This document shows positions 1 to 9,680 of a stretch of 49,873 nucleotides of DNA, one piece after another. The first letter of the stretch is position 1, and each line of letters opens with the position of its first letter. The position numbers and the translations under genes are program-made. The notes under the pieces were generated by a model that was not told the DNA's origin, made no database searches, and saw only the letters and a list, made by a program, of their open reading frames with translations. Origin of the DNA: Thermococcus sp. JdFR-02 (lineage in GTDB: Archaea; Methanobacteriota_B; Thermococci; Thermococcales; Thermococcaceae); NCBI GenBank assembly GCA_002009975.1, contig MTLP01000017.1, positions 1 to 49,873 of the forward strand, written 5' to 3'.

Positions 1-92
1 ATTTATTTATCCTTGGTTTTTCAGTTTGCCCATAAAAAAACGGGCTATTCTACCAAACTAACCTATTCTACAAACCCCAGGAGGTTTTTAAC

Positions 93-3000
93 ATGATAAA
101 AGAGCCTGAAATGAGAGAATATAATGCCCAAAAGCTCGAAGAAAGAATAGAAGACTTTTGGAAACAAAGCGACACACCAAAGAAGGTTAAAACACTAAGA
201 GAAAATGGTCCAAAGTATTACTTTTTGGATGGACCACCTTATGTTAGTGGTGCCATACACCTTGGGACTGCTTGGAACAAGATCATCAAAGATATGGTGA
301 TAAGATTTAGAACGATGCAGGGGTATAATGTTAGAAGACAGCCGGGTTATGACATGCACGGTTTGCCTATAGAAGTTAAAGTTGAGCAAGCTCTCGGTTT
401 AAAGATAAAGAAGGACATAGAGGAAAAGATAGGCGTTGATGAGTTCATAAAGAAGTGTAAAGAGTTTGCCCTTAAAAATCTAAAGACGATGACCGAGCAA
501 TTCAAAATGCTTGGCGTTTGGATGGACTGGGAGAATCCTTACATGACAATAAAGAATGAATACATAGAAGCTGCATGGTGGACGCTTAAAAGAGCTTGGG
601 AGAAGGGGCTTTTAGAGAAGGATTTGAGGGTTTTACACTGGTGTCCAAGATGTGAAACTGCTTTGGCTGAGCATGAAGTAAGAGGAGAGTATAAAATAAG
701 AGAAGACCCGAGCATATATGTGAAATTCCCAATAGAAGGGAAAGAGAATGAGTACTTGCTTATTTGGACTACAACACCCTGGACTTTACCAGCTAACTTA
801 GCGGTTGCGGCTCATCCAGAATATGACTATGTAAAAGTTAAAGTCGAATGGGAAGGCAAAAAAGAATACTGGTTCTTAGCAAAGAGATTAATGGATAAAG
901 TTCTTGGAGAGATAGGCGTTAAAGGTGAAATAGTTGAGGAATTCAAAGGAGAGCAATTAGAGGGTATAAGATATGTGCATCCATTCTTAGAAGAATATCC
1001 AACACAAAAAGAGTTCAGAGAAAGGTACGAATGGGCACATAGAGTAATTCTTGGAGACTTCGTGACTTTAGGAGAAGGAACTGGGCTAGTTCACTCAGCA
1101 CCAGGTCATGGTGAGGAGGACTTTGAAGTTGGTAGGAGATATGGACTGCCCATATATAGCCCATTAGACGATGAAGGCCGTTACGTAGAAGGTAAGTGGA
1201 AGGGAGTTTATGTTAAAGATGCTGATCCACAAATAATCGAGTATCTCAAAGAAAAGGGATTATTAGTTAAAGAAGACACAATAGAGCACAAATATCCACA
1301 CTGCTGGCGTTGTAAGACGCCGCTAATATTTAGAGCAACAGAGCAATGGTTCTTAAAGGTTAATAAAGTCAAGGATCAAATAATAAAGGAAAATGATGAA
1401 AAGGTAACATGGTATCCAGACTGGGTTAAAGTAAGGTATGACAACGGTGTAATGAATAGTGGAGATTGGTGTATATCGAGGCAAAGATATTGGGGGATAC
1501 CGTTACCATTCTGGGTCTGTGAAAAGTGTGGTTATGTTCACGTAGTTGGAAGCTTTGATGAGCTTAAAGAGCTGAGCAAAGAACCAATAAACCATGATAT
1601 ACATGAGGTTGACCTACATAAGCCATGGGTCGATACAGTAGTCTTGAAGTGTCCAAAGTGTGAAGGGGATATGAAAAGAGTCAAGGATGTTTTGGACGTA
1701 TGGTTCGACTCTGGAATAGCATCTTGGGCGTCCTTAGGCTATCCAAGGAACAAAAAAGCATTTGAAGAACTTTGGCCTGCTGACTTTATAGTTGAGGGTC
1801 AAGATCAAGTCACAAAATGGTTCTACTCACAGCAAGCCGCAAGTGTTATAGCCTTTGACACAGTTCCATACAGAAAAGTTGCTATGCACGGTTATGTTTT
1901 AGATGAAAAAGGAGATAAGATGAGTAAAAGCTTGGGGAACATAATAAGACCAGAGGAAGTTGTTCAAAAGGAGGGAAGAGATGCCTTTAGATTTTACATG
2001 TTATGGGCAAATGTTCCTTGGGAAGACTTAAGGTTCAGCTGGGAAGGGTTAAGACAAGTTAAGAGAATGCTCAACATACTTTGGAACGTTTACATATTAA
2101 GTGCAACCTACATGAGCTTAGATAGATTTGATCCAACAACGATAAACCCAGAAGAGCTTCCATTCAGGGAAGAGGACAAATGGATACTCTCAAAAGTTAA
2201 CAGCCTGATAGACACAGTTAACAGTGGATTGGAGAACTTCTACCTAATAAAAGCCACAAGAGGAATATATAACTTCGTAGTTGAAGACTTGAGCAGATGG
2301 TACGTGAGATTGATAAGAAAAAGGCTTTGGGTTGAAAGTGACGACCCAGATAAGTTAGCTGCCTATTACACGCTTTGGAAAGTCTTTGATGTTCTCTTAA
2401 GACTAATGGCACCATTTACACCATATTTAGCCGAAGAAATATATCAAAATCTAATAAGACCTTTCAGTGAAAGAGAGAGCGTTCACATGCAAGATTGGCC
2501 AAAGAAAGATGAGAAACTCGTTGATGTTGAGTTAGAGAGAGAAATGAACGTTATAAGATCAATAGTTGAAGCAGGTTCAGCGGCAAGACAAAAGGCAAAG
2601 ATAAAGCTTAGATATCCAGTCAAACAAATAATCGTGGAAACCGATGATGAAACCGCAATAAAAGCCGTAGAAAGACTCAATAGAATACTGAGAGACCAAT
2701 TAAATGCTAAGGAAGTTGTAGTGGGCAAGATAGAAAGAGATATAAGAGCCAAGCCAAACTTTGCAAAGCTCGGTCCACACTTCAAAGGAGATGCAAAGAT
2801 TGTTGCCAAGTGGATAGAGAGTCAGGAACCAAAAGAACTCTACGAAAGGATAATGAGAGGAGCGTTTAAGGTTGAGATAGATGGCAAAGAATTCGAGATA
2901 CAAAGAGAACACATAATATTTGAAGAAGAACTGCCAGAACACCTCGTTGGTGAAGAATTTGAGCACGGTAAAGTCTTTGTTGACAAAAGATTAACAAGAG

Positions 3001-3260
3001 AGCTGATAGCAGAGGGTTATGCAAGAGAGGTCGTTAGAAGAATACAAGAAATGAGAAAACAACTTGATTTAGATGTAAACGACAGGATAAAGGTATACAT
3101 AAACGTGAATGAAGAAGGAAAATCATTACTCCAAGAAATGCTGGATTATGTAAAGAGAGAAACAAGGGCAGTAGAGGTACAATTTACAGATGATGTTAAA
3201 GGATACACAGTTGAATGGACCGAAATAAAAGCCAAAATTGGGATTGAAAAGGTTGAGTGA
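93..3260 (+). CDS. ileS: isoleucyl-tRNA synthetase
   Basis: Charges tRNA-Ile with isoleucine in the cytosol. The 1055-residue protein is full length for a class Ia synthetase. The HIGH-type ATP motif is HLGT at residues 56-59 and the KMSKS loop is at 609-613. A CP1 editing domain lies between them, with the WTTTPWTLPAN signature near residues 228-238, and there are Cys pairs around CPRC and CWRC. The C-terminal half carries the WYVR-type anticodon-binding helical domain. The ATG is preceded by GGAGGT with a spacing of about 7 bases. It stands alone and converges on gdhA. The upstream bases hold an AT stretch between GCCC and GGGC (positions 29-46) that may be promoter or the end of an upstream gene. 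Confidence 0.98.
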   Translation: MIKEPEMREYNAQKLEERIEDFWKQSDTPKKVKTLRENGPKYYFLDGPPYVSGAIHLGTAWNKIIKDMVIRFRTMQGYNVRRQPGYDMHGLPIEVKVEQALGLKIKKDIEEKIGVDEFIKKCKEFALKNLKTMTEQFKMLGVWMDWENPYMTIKNEYIEAAWWTLKRAWEKGLLEKDLRVLHWCPRCETALAEHEVRGEYKIREDPSIYVKFPIEGKENEYLLIWTTTPWTLPANLAVAAHPEYDYVKVKVEWEGKKEYWFLAKRLMDKVLGEIGVKGEIVEEFKGEQLEGIRYVHPFLEEYPTQKEFRERYEWAHRVILGDFVTLGEGTGLVHSAPGHGEEDFEVGRRYGLPIYSPLDDEGRYVEGKWKGVYVKDADPQIIEYLKEKGLLVKEDTIEHKYPHCWRCKTPLIFRATEQWFLKVNKVKDQIIKENDEKVTWYPDWVKVRYDNGVMNSGDWCISRQRYWGIPLPFWVCEKCGYVHVVGSFDELKELSKEPINHDIHEVDLHKPWVDTVVLKCPKCEGDMKRVKDVLDVWFDSGIASWASLGYPRNKKAFEELWPADFIVEGQDQVTKWFYSQQAASVIAFDTVPYRKVAMHGYVLDEKGDKMSKSLGNIIRPEEVVQKEGRDAFRFYMLWANVPWEDLRFSWEGLRQVKRMLNILWNVYILSATYMSLDRFDPTTINPEELPFREEDKWILSKVNSLIDTVNSGLENFYLIKATRGIYNFVVEDLSRWYVRLIRKRLWVESDDPDKLAAYYTLWKVFDVLLRLMAPFTPYLAEEIYQNLIRPFSERESVHMQDWPKKDEKLVDVELEREMNVIRSIVEAGSAARQKAKIKLRYPVKQIIVETDDETAIKAVERLNRILRDQLNAKEVVVGKIERDIRAKPNFAKLGPHFKGDAKIVAKWIESQEPKELYERIMRGAFKVEIDGKEFEIQREHIIFEEELPEHLVGEEFEHGKVFVDKRLTRELIAEGYAREVVRRIQEMRKQLDLDVNDRIKVYINVNEEGKSLLQEMLDYVKRETRAVEVQFTDDVKGYTVEWTEIKAKIGIEKVE

Positions 3261-3318
3261 GCTTTGTTTCATTTTTTGATTTTTTCTAATTTATAATCCA
3301 CAACCTTTCTAACTTAAT

Positions 3319-3351
3319 GCCCTCGTAAGTAACTTATGGTGGTGTAAGGGC
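3319..3351. other. nested inverted repeat between ileS and gdhA
   Basis: The 204-base gap between two convergent genes holds GCCCT (3319-3323) and AGGGC (3347-3351). These enclose a second near-perfect stem, CGTAAGT-A-ACTTATG (3324-3338). It could be part of a bidirectional terminator or a structured 3' UTR. No C/D or H/ACA box is obvious. The structure is visible, but its function is a guess. Confidence 0.3.
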
Positions 3352-3464
3352 TCTTTATGTGAAGCTTAGAAATAGTAATATTGCTTTTTTAGTCTTATCC
3401 TGAGTTTCACAAGAATTGACTAATAATTAACAAGAAAACAAGGAAAAATAGAGCAGAAAGGGTA

Positions 3465-4727
3465 TCACTTCTTTACCCAACCTCTGTCCTTCATTGCTTG
3501 GTATACTCTGCTGACGGCAACAACGTATGCTGCATCTCTCATGTTGATGTTCTTCTCCTTGTGGGTGTTGTAAACGTCCCAGAATGCCTTTGTCATCTTC
3601 TTGTCAAGCTTTGCTCTTGTTTCTTCGACTGTCCAGTAGTCGCCAGTTATGTTTTGCACCCATTCAAAGTAGCTGACTGTAACACCACCGGCGTTACAGA
3701 GGAAGTCTGGGATAATGAGGATGCCCTTCTCGTGTAGTATCTCATCTGCTTCTGGTGTGGTTGGACCATTTGCAAGCTCAGCAACAATCTTAGCCTTGAT
3801 GTTGTCAGCGTTGTGCTTGGTGATGACCTCCTCGATAGCAGCTGGAGCTAAGATGTCGACCTCAAGCTCGAGTAAGTCTTCATTTGTGATGGCTGTTGTC
3901 CCTGGGAAGTCCTTAACGCTACCTGTCTTCTTCTTCCAAGCAAGAACTTCATCAGCGTTAAGCCCATCTGGGTTATAGATACCGCCCTTACTGTCGCTAA
4001 CAGCGACAACCTTCATGCCGTACTCTTCGCTCATGATCTTAGCCATGTAGTAACCAGCGTTACCGTAACCTTGGATTGCAATAGTCTTGCCCTCTAAGGT
4101 GTCCCAGCCAAGTGCCTTAGCGGCTTCTCTAACTGTAAATGCTGCACCTCTAGCTGTTGCATCCATTCTAGCAATGATACCACCGACACTTGGTGGCTTA
4201 CCTGTGATGATACCGAAGGCTGGGGTCTTTCTTCTTGCAATCATCTCGTACTCGTCCATCATCCAAGCCATGATTTGTGGGTTAGTGTAAACGTCTGGAG
4301 CTGGAATGTCGGTGTATGGGCTTATAATGTCATAGATAGCCCTTATATAACCCCTTGAAAGTCTCTCCTTTTCTCTATCAGAGAGCTCTTTTGGATTACA
4401 GATAACTCCACCCTTACCTCCACCGTATGGGAGGTCCATAACGGCGGTCTTCCAAGTCATCCAAGCAGCTAAAGCTTTAACTGTGCTTAATGTTTCTTCA
4501 GGGTGCCATCTAATACCACCCTTTGTTGGACCGCGAGCCCAATTGTATTGGACTCTAAATCCTGTGAAAACCTTAACAGAACCATCATCCATCTCTACCG
4601 GGATTGTTACCTCAAGAATTCTTTGTGGTCTCTTTAAAAACTCTAAAGCCTCGTCACTTATATCCATATATTGGGCAGCTCTTTCGAGTTGCTTAACAGC
4701 AATTTCAAATGGGTCTTGCTCAACCAT
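3465..4727 (-). CDS. gdhA: glutamate dehydrogenase, NAD(P)-dependent
   Basis: Oxidative deamination or reductive amination of glutamate/2-oxoglutarate, one of the most abundant enzymes in peptide-fermenting Thermococcales and hexameric in the family. The 420-residue protein has the usual length. The active-site segment PYGGGKGG contains the catalytic lysine at residue 105, and the Rossmann dinucleotide motif GYGNAG lies in the second domain. An in-frame ATG two codons upstream (4733) touches the GGAGGT box directly, whereas the ATG chosen here sits 6 bases after it and gives the MVEQDP N-terminus typical of the family. It is monocistronic with its own strong TATA box. Confidence 0.97.
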   Translation of the reverse strand: MVEQDPFEIAVKQLERAAQYMDISDEALEFLKRPQRILEVTIPVEMDDGSVKVFTGFRVQYNWARGPTKGGIRWHPEETLSTVKALAAWMTWKTAVMDLPYGGGKGGVICNPKELSDREKERLSRGYIRAIYDIISPYTDIPAPDVYTNPQIMAWMMDEYEMIARRKTPAFGIITGKPPSVGGIIARMDATARGAAFTVREAAKALGWDTLEGKTIAIQGYGNAGYYMAKIMSEEYGMKVVAVSDSKGGIYNPDGLNADEVLAWKKKTGSVKDFPGTTAITNEDLLELEVDILAPAAIEEVITKHNADNIKAKIVAELANGPTTPEADEILHEKGILIIPDFLCNAGGVTVSYFEWVQNITGDYWTVEETRAKLDKKMTKAFWDVYNTHKEKNINMRDAAYVVAVSRVYQAMKDRGWVKK

Positions 4728-4777
4728 GTGCATACCTCCATATTAGGTGATTAGCGATACAAATTTAGGCAATAGCA

Positions 4778-4792
4778 TATATAAACCTTTCG
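4778..4792 (-). promoter_or_regulatory. gdhA core promoter (BRE/TATA)
   Basis: Read on the minus strand this is CGAAAGG followed by TTTATATA, a good archaeal BRE plus TATA box. It lies about 50-55 bases upstream of the gdhA ATG. That predicts a transcript start near 4757 and a leader of about 30 bases that includes the GGAGGT ribosome-binding site, consistent with a highly expressed gene. Confidence 0.6.
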
Positions 4793-5277
4793 TTGAAACT
4801 CCTTAGAAAACTCTTATTTCTAAACGAAAAGTTATGTATGAAAGCCTTCAATGAAACAAAAAAATCAGAAGCAATAAATCAATTATAAAAGCACTAGCTG
4901 TCCCCATTTTACATACATCAATGTTCAAAGTAGTGTATCAATGAGCTAAAATTTTAAACACATGAAATATTTTATATGGTTTAGGAACACCAAATTTGAT
5001 GCCAAGACATTCATCAAAAAATTTTCTCAATAGTTTCTATGTGCTTTATAACAAAGTTCAATTTATCGTCATATACTCAACAAAATTTTTACTTTATGCG
5101 GAAGTATTTGAAAAATGACAATAATGCACTGTTTTTAGTTTTAAGCGTGAGTAAATCGTCTTTTGTCGAATTCAGCGAAGGGAAACTTTTATTAAGGGTT
5201 CTTAACATTATGAATAATTGCAAATATTTGTTCATTGATGCAAAATTCGGTTGAATTGAGTTTAGAGGTGAAATGAT
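4793..5277. other. AT-rich intergenic region between gdhA and the NSS transporter
   Basis: This is most of a 544-base gap between divergent genes. I see no convincing gene, tRNA or repeat array. The short open frames here lack ribosome-binding sites and look like chance. For the downstream transporter, GGAAACTTTTATTAAG (5181-5196) resembles BRE/TATA about 85 bases before the ATG, and AAATATTTG (around 5222-5230) is a second possibility. The remaining roughly 350 bases have no assigned function. Confidence 0.4.
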
Positions 5278-6843
5278 ATGGAACAAAGAGATAGATGGGC
5301 AACCAAGATTGGATTGATATTAGCAATGGCAGGAAACGCAATAGGTCTAGGAAACTTCTGGAGATTCCCATACCAAGCTGCCAAGAATGGTGGCGGTGCA
5401 TTCATGATACCATATTTTGCAGCACTGTTCCTCTTGGGAATACCAATCATGTGGGTTGAGTGGGTTGAAGGTAGATACGGAGGTAAATATGGACACGGTA
5501 CTTTGGGACCAACATTCTACCTAATGTCAAGAGAGAGCTTGAAACCAAGAACAGCATTGATATTTGGTATTATAGGTGGTATGTTAGCATTTTCAGTTAC
5601 AACGCTCTTGAACAGTTATTATCTCCACGTTATTGGTTGGTCAGCAGCTTATACATACTTCAGCGCAACTGGGGCATACTTTGGAAAGAACTCAGTAGAA
5701 TTCATGATTGGGTACCTAACAAACACAGGACAAGTGCTGTTATTCTGGGGTATTTCAGTTATATTGCTTGGAATTGCAGTAGGACAGGGTGTTAGTAAGG
5801 GTATAGAAAGATGGGTTAAGGTTATGATGCCCGTCTTGTATATAGCAGCTATCTTATTAGTTCTTAGATCATTAACCCTTGGTTCACCAGTTAAGCCAGA
5901 GTGGAGTTCAATCAAAGGTTTTGAATTCCTATGGGAGCCAAGATTTGGCGAAATAACCTGGCAATCAGCATTAGCAGCTGCAGGACAAATATTCTTCACC
6001 CTAAGTTTGGGTATGGGTATCATACAAAACTATGCAAGCTATTTGGGTCCAGAGGATGACGTTGCACTTTCAGGTTTAGCAACAGTTTCACTTAACGAGT
6101 TTGCTGAGGTTATCCTAGGTGGTTCAATTGCTATCCCAATTGCATTCGCATACTTGGGTCAAGAGGGAGTTAAGGCAGGAGTTGGTTTAGCTTACATTGC
6201 ATTGCCAAACGTATTCATGAGAATGCCCGCTGGTCAATTCTTCGGTGCAGTATGGTTCCTATTGCTTTGGTTTGCTGGTTTCACATCAGCTATAGCCATG
6301 TACAACTATTTGGTTGCATTGCTTGAAGAAGACTTGAAGATAAACAGAAAGACAGGTGCAGCATTTGTATTCATACTCTACCTAATCCTTGGACTTCCAG
6401 TTGCATTAGACCCAACAGCAGCAAGCTTAGACTTATACTACCTAACAGAGCTTGACTTATGGGTAGGTTCATACTTGCTAGTAGTATTGGGTCTCTTTGA
6501 TATCATCGTTGCAGTTTGGTTATTCAAGCCAGAGAACTTCTGGGAAGAATTGCACAAAGGAGCTTACATCAAGGTTCCTGAGTGGGTTATGATATTCATC
6601 AAATACATTGCCCCAGCTTATACCGCAATCTTGTTGATTGCAACAACATGGGACTACATTAAGTCAGGATTCTTCAAGGCAGTACCAAGCTATGTAGCCA
6701 AGCCAGAATTTGCTAAGTGGGTCTGGGGAGCCAGAGGAATGATGCTATTAATTCTCATCATAGGTGCTATCGAAGCATACATGGCTATCAAGAAGAAGTA
6801 CGGTGAAGAATTAGAGAAGAACGAGGTAATAATAAAGCTCTGA
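5278..6843 (+). CDS. sodium-dependent transporter, NSS/SNF family
   Basis: Sodium-coupled symporter of the neurotransmitter:sodium symporter family (LeuT/MhsT fold), in the cytoplasmic membrane and probably importing an amino acid. The 521-residue protein has about 11-12 hydrophobic segments. The unwound TM1 signature (NAIGLGNFWRFPY, about residues 21-33) is intact and is followed by NGGGAF. The start follows GAGGTGA by a few bases. It is followed after 10 bases by a 34-residue membrane peptide of the MetS type, which in bacteria partners methionine/alanine NSS transporters. Methionine or another neutral amino acid is therefore a reasonable but unproven substrate. Confidence 0.93.
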   Translation: MEQRDRWATKIGLILAMAGNAIGLGNFWRFPYQAAKNGGGAFMIPYFAALFLLGIPIMWVEWVEGRYGGKYGHGTLGPTFYLMSRESLKPRTALIFGIIGGMLAFSVTTLLNSYYLHVIGWSAAYTYFSATGAYFGKNSVEFMIGYLTNTGQVLLFWGISVILLGIAVGQGVSKGIERWVKVMMPVLYIAAILLVLRSLTLGSPVKPEWSSIKGFEFLWEPRFGEITWQSALAAAGQIFFTLSLGMGIIQNYASYLGPEDDVALSGLATVSLNEFAEVILGGSIAIPIAFAYLGQEGVKAGVGLAYIALPNVFMRMPAGQFFGAVWFLLLWFAGFTSAIAMYNYLVALLEEDLKINRKTGAAFVFILYLILGLPVALDPTAASLDLYYLTELDLWVGSYLLVVLGLFDIIVAVWLFKPENFWEELHKGAYIKVPEWVMIFIKYIAPAYTAILLIATTWDYIKSGFFKAVPSYVAKPEFAKWVWGARGMMLLILIIGAIEAYMAIKKKYGEELEKNEVIIKL

Positions 6844-6853
6844 GGTGAGGGAA

Positions 6854-6958
6854 ATGAAAGCTAGTGCTTTAGCATTCATGGTATTTGCATGGGGAGTAAT
6901 ATTAGTATGGATGTACTTGGCAGTTACTAAATTGCTCAAAGCAGAGCAAAAGGCTTAA
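6854..6958 (+). CDS. MetS-like small subunit of NSS transporter
   Basis: A 34-residue peptide with one transmembrane helix (AFMVFAWGVILVWMYLAVT) and a short basic tail. The start ATG follows GAGGTGAGGG, and the gene begins 10 bases after the transporter stop, so the two are surely co-transcribed. Size, position and the aromatic-rich helix match MetS, the small subunit of MetP/MetS-type NSS transporters (family knowledge). It is easily missed because of its length. Confidence 0.75.
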   Translation: MKASALAFMVFAWGVILVWMYLAVTKLLKAEQKA

Positions 6959-6977
6959 AGGCCTTTTCTTTTTTATT
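6949..6977 (+). terminator. hairpin plus T-rich terminator after the NSS operon
   Basis: AAAGGC and GCCTTT form a 6-base stem around a TTAAAG loop. It is followed by a run of T (TTTTCTTTTTT), overlapping the end of the small-subunit gene. In archaea the T-run alone can terminate transcription. Confidence 0.5.
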
Positions 6978-6997
6978 TACTTTTGGAGGTGTTTCTT

Positions 6998-7726
6998 GTG
7001 AAAAGCATTGAAATTCTCAAGGAAATTACCAAAGTTTTGGGAGAGATAGAGGAGAGGATTAAGGGATTAAGTTCATTATCTCCTAAAAAGAAAGAACAAG
7101 CTTTAAATAAGATTAGAGAAGCAAGAGAGAACTTTTTCAATCTTATAGATGAAGTTGTGATTGATAATGAAGAGTTGGCGAGTTTCTTTTTAAAGAGAGC
7201 TGTTAGATTAAAGAACTCCACAAACAACAAAACAATTGAAAAACTTGGCGAGAAGGAATATATGAAAGAGGTTGAGGCGATTTTGAAATACTCGAGAGCC
7301 GCTCCTTACGATTTCACAAACAGAATGAAGTACGTGAATAGGGCATATAAAGCTTATATCTACGGATTAATTCCTTTCTTCATTTTAGGAGGATTATTTG
7401 GACCTCAATTTGCAATAACTTCTTTGATATTAGTAATTCCAATTTTGCTCTCTGTACTGAGCTTAAGAAAAAGAGGATATACTGGTTTAATGCTGGCATT
7501 TGCAGTGTTGCCCATACCAATATTGATGGGAGCCTTTGCAATAAGGTACGCACTATATGCCCTAACAACACCAGGTGAGATTCAACAAATAGTTGAGCAA
7601 ACTGGAAAGTCATTGGCAACGGCACAGGGGTTAGTAATTCTAATGCTGGTGCTGGGAATAATAGACATCACGTTACTAACCTATGCTGGATACATGTTCT
7701 ACAAAAATAGACATGCGTTCCTCTAG
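6998..7726 (+). CDS. hypothetical membrane protein with helical N-terminal domain
   Basis: I do not recognise a named family. The 242-residue protein has a charged, helix-rich N-terminal half (about 1-105) and a C-terminal half with about four hydrophobic segments (GLIPFFILGGLFG, ITSLILVIPILLSVL, LMLAFAVLPIPILMGA, LVILMLVLGIIDITLL). I chose the GTG at 6998 because GGAGGT lies 7 bases upstream; the in-frame TTG at 6983 would overlap that box. It converges with cca, overlapping it by 4 bases. Its position after the transporter operon and terminator suggests an independent unit. Confidence 0.7.
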   Translation: MKSIEILKEITKVLGEIEERIKGLSSLSPKKKEQALNKIREARENFFNLIDEVVIDNEELASFFLKRAVRLKNSTNNKTIEKLGEKEYMKEVEAILKYSRAAPYDFTNRMKYVNRAYKAYIYGLIPFFILGGLFGPQFAITSLILVIPILLSVLSLRKRGYTGLMLAFAVLPIPILMGAFAIRYALYALTTPGEIQQIVEQTGKSLATAQGLVILMLVLGIIDITLLTYAGYMFYKNRHAFL

Positions 7727-9075
7727 CTCTTTAAATCCCATTTTTCTTTACTTAAGAAAAGATATGCTTCGTCTTTTAGTTCTGGAGGAACAAAATTGAT
7801 CAATATTTTAGCATTTCTTATGAAATCTCTAACATTTTTACCCAAGGACACCTGATTCTTATCCAATAGCTCAACAATAATATCAACAATGGTATTTGCA
7901 GCTTCTTTTTCAGAGAAAAGCTGTCTCCCTCTAATCCATACCCTTTCATTTTTGACATAAAAGTTAAGCCCTCTCTCAGTATAAAACTCTGGGCCCTGTT
8001 TAATCCCTATTTTTGGCTTTTCTAAACGGTCGATTTCAAGCATTATGAAGGCTTTCTCTTTGTAGCCCCAATTTGAATCATAGACTCTAAACCCTCTCAA
8101 TTCTAAAGCCTTTTCAAATCCCTTTGCACTCTTTTCAAGCTGAGGCAAGAGAATATCATCAATTAAATCGGGCTTTTCAAAAAGCAGAGTTACAAGATTA
8201 GCCCCTTTCTTCCTAAGCAATTCCTTATAATCACCAATTGGCACTTCTTTTGGGAAGAAGAATTTAATGCTCGGCTTTTTTAAGAACTCTTTTGATCTGA
8301 AATAAAAACGTGCAAAGTTCTCCCAGCTTAATGCGGAAGCAACGTTTCTCCTTGGATCAACAGGATCTATTATAATTAGAGGGCTCTCCTTTTCCCTTTC
8401 CACAGTTTTTAATGATATTTCTGGTTCTTTTCTAAGCCAGCCTTCCAAATCAATTATCTTCTGCTTAAATAAAAGCTCATGATTTTTAATGACATTAATG
8501 AAAGAGCCGTAATAAATTATCAAAAGCTCCGTTAAATAGCCAGAAAAGCCTTTAACATAAATTTCACTTCCATAAACACCTATACCTTTGAGAAAGCGCT
8601 TTAAAAGCCTGACTTCATCATTTTTGCCATTTAAATTCTTCAATACCCATTTATTATGAAGAATTGACCTATCAACTGCTGTTTTCACCTCCCTCCAGTC
8701 TTTAACGTCGTAACAAGGCACTAAATCAATTTTGAAGCCCTTATATTTAGCCCTAACATATGGATGCTCAGCGTAAGCAACCTCATAGCTCTCAAGTTTT
8801 TCTCCAATTGCCTTTGCCAATTTAAGTCCTTCTTCTCTAAGCTTTTCTAAATTGATCTCAAGAGGAAATGCTAAAAACAGGTCAATATCATGATCGCCAG
8901 CCAAATAGGTATCTTTAGCTAAAGAACCAACAAAATAGGGAATAACTTTTAGATTAACATCTTTAATCGTATCTTCAGCTATTTCCAGAACTTCATTCTT
9001 TACACTCTCAACCAGCTCTTTCTCTTGTTCACTTGGTTTAATTTTTGAAAGAACTTCCCTCAAGATGTCTTCCAT
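7723..9075 (-). CDS. cca: CCA tRNA nucleotidyltransferase (archaeal class I)
   Basis: Adds or repairs the 3'-terminal CCA of tRNAs with CTP and ATP, without a nucleic-acid template. The 450-residue protein is the normal archaeal length. The nucleotidyltransferase head carries GS at 50-51 and the metal-binding DxD at D63/D65 within DHDIDLFLAFP, the polymerase-beta-type pattern of class I CCA enzymes. The GGAGA ribosome-binding site lies just upstream of the ATG. It is the last gene of a minus-strand RNA-processing and nucleotide group (gpt, thpR, cca). Confidence 0.95.
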   Translation of the reverse strand: MEDILREVLSKIKPSEQEKELVESVKNEVLEIAEDTIKDVNLKVIPYFVGSLAKDTYLAGDHDIDLFLAFPLEINLEKLREEGLKLAKAIGEKLESYEVAYAEHPYVRAKYKGFKIDLVPCYDVKDWREVKTAVDRSILHNKWVLKNLNGKNDEVRLLKRFLKGIGVYGSEIYVKGFSGYLTELLIIYYGSFINVIKNHELLFKQKIIDLEGWLRKEPEISLKTVEREKESPLIIIDPVDPRRNVASALSWENFARFYFRSKEFLKKPSIKFFFPKEVPIGDYKELLRKKGANLVTLLFEKPDLIDDILLPQLEKSAKGFEKALELRGFRVYDSNWGYKEKAFIMLEIDRLEKPKIGIKQGPEFYTERGLNFYVKNERVWIRGRQLFSEKEAANTIVDIIVELLDKNQVSLGKNVRDFIRNAKILINFVPPELKDEAYLFLSKEKWDLKS

Positions 9076-9119
9076 TTTTCTCTCCTAATTAAAGTTGAAA
9101 AGAAAGTTTAAAGGGTTTT

Positions 9120-9680
9120 CTAATCCAAAAGCTCACACTTCTTTATCGTTTCATATATTGGTCCTTTTGGTGTTAGCGTACTTTTCTTAAGCTCAATAGC
9201 CTCAACTCTAAAACTCCCAAACTCTTCATTTGCTAACTCTTTAAGAACCAGCATTAATTCAACTTTGTCTTTGACGTATTTTACCCTTCCAATTGTGACA
9301 TGGGAAACAAACTCTTTGTCCTTTTTAAATCCAAGCTTCTGCATAGCCTTCTCAACATCACTTGCTATCTTCTTTATTATCTCATCGTTTTCTATCCCAG
9401 TCCAAATAACCCTGACGTAGTTATAGCTGGGAAAAACACCAATTCCTTTGACTTTCACTTCATGCTTTTTATACTTCTTTGCTATATCCTCAAGAATTTT
9501 GCCGATCTCCTTTGCTTGTTCTTCGCTTATCTCTCCAAGAAATTTTAAAGTTAAATGAAGATTTTCTGGCTCAACAAACTTTATTTTTGCACTCTTAGTT
9601 CTTGCAATTTTGTCTTGAGCTTCAACTAACTTTTTCCTAACTTCATCGTTTGTTAAATCAATTGCAATGAAAGCCCTCAT
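9120..9680 (-). CDS. thpR: RNA 2',3'-cyclic phosphodiesterase (LigT/ThpR)
   Basis: Hydrolyses 2',3'-cyclic phosphate ends on RNA; the family was first described as a 2'-5' RNA ligase. The 186-residue two-lobed protein of the 2H phosphoesterase superfamily carries both catalytic HxTx motifs, HLTL at 42-45 and HVTI at 127-130. The start overlaps the stop of the upstream phosphoribosyltransferase (ATGA), so translation is coupled. It lies immediately before cca, fitting a role in RNA end repair and tRNA metabolism. Confidence 0.95.
   Translation of the reverse strand: MRAFIAIDLTNDEVRKKLVEAQDKIARTKSAKIKFVEPENLHLTLKFLGEISEEQAKEIGKILEDIAKKYKKHEVKVKGIGVFPSYNYVRVIWTGIENDEIIKKIASDVEKAMQKLGFKKDKEFVSHVTIGRVKYVKDKVELMLVLKELANEEFGSFRVEAIELKKSTLTPKGPIYETIKKCELLD

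Noticed and set aside
5039-5286. Short open frames in both directions before the transporter gene
   Set aside because: No ribosome-binding sites, low-complexity AT-rich composition, and they overlap the promoter region.
5649-6023. Minus-strand frame inside the NSS transporter
   Set aside because: Antisense of conserved membrane segments; no start signals.
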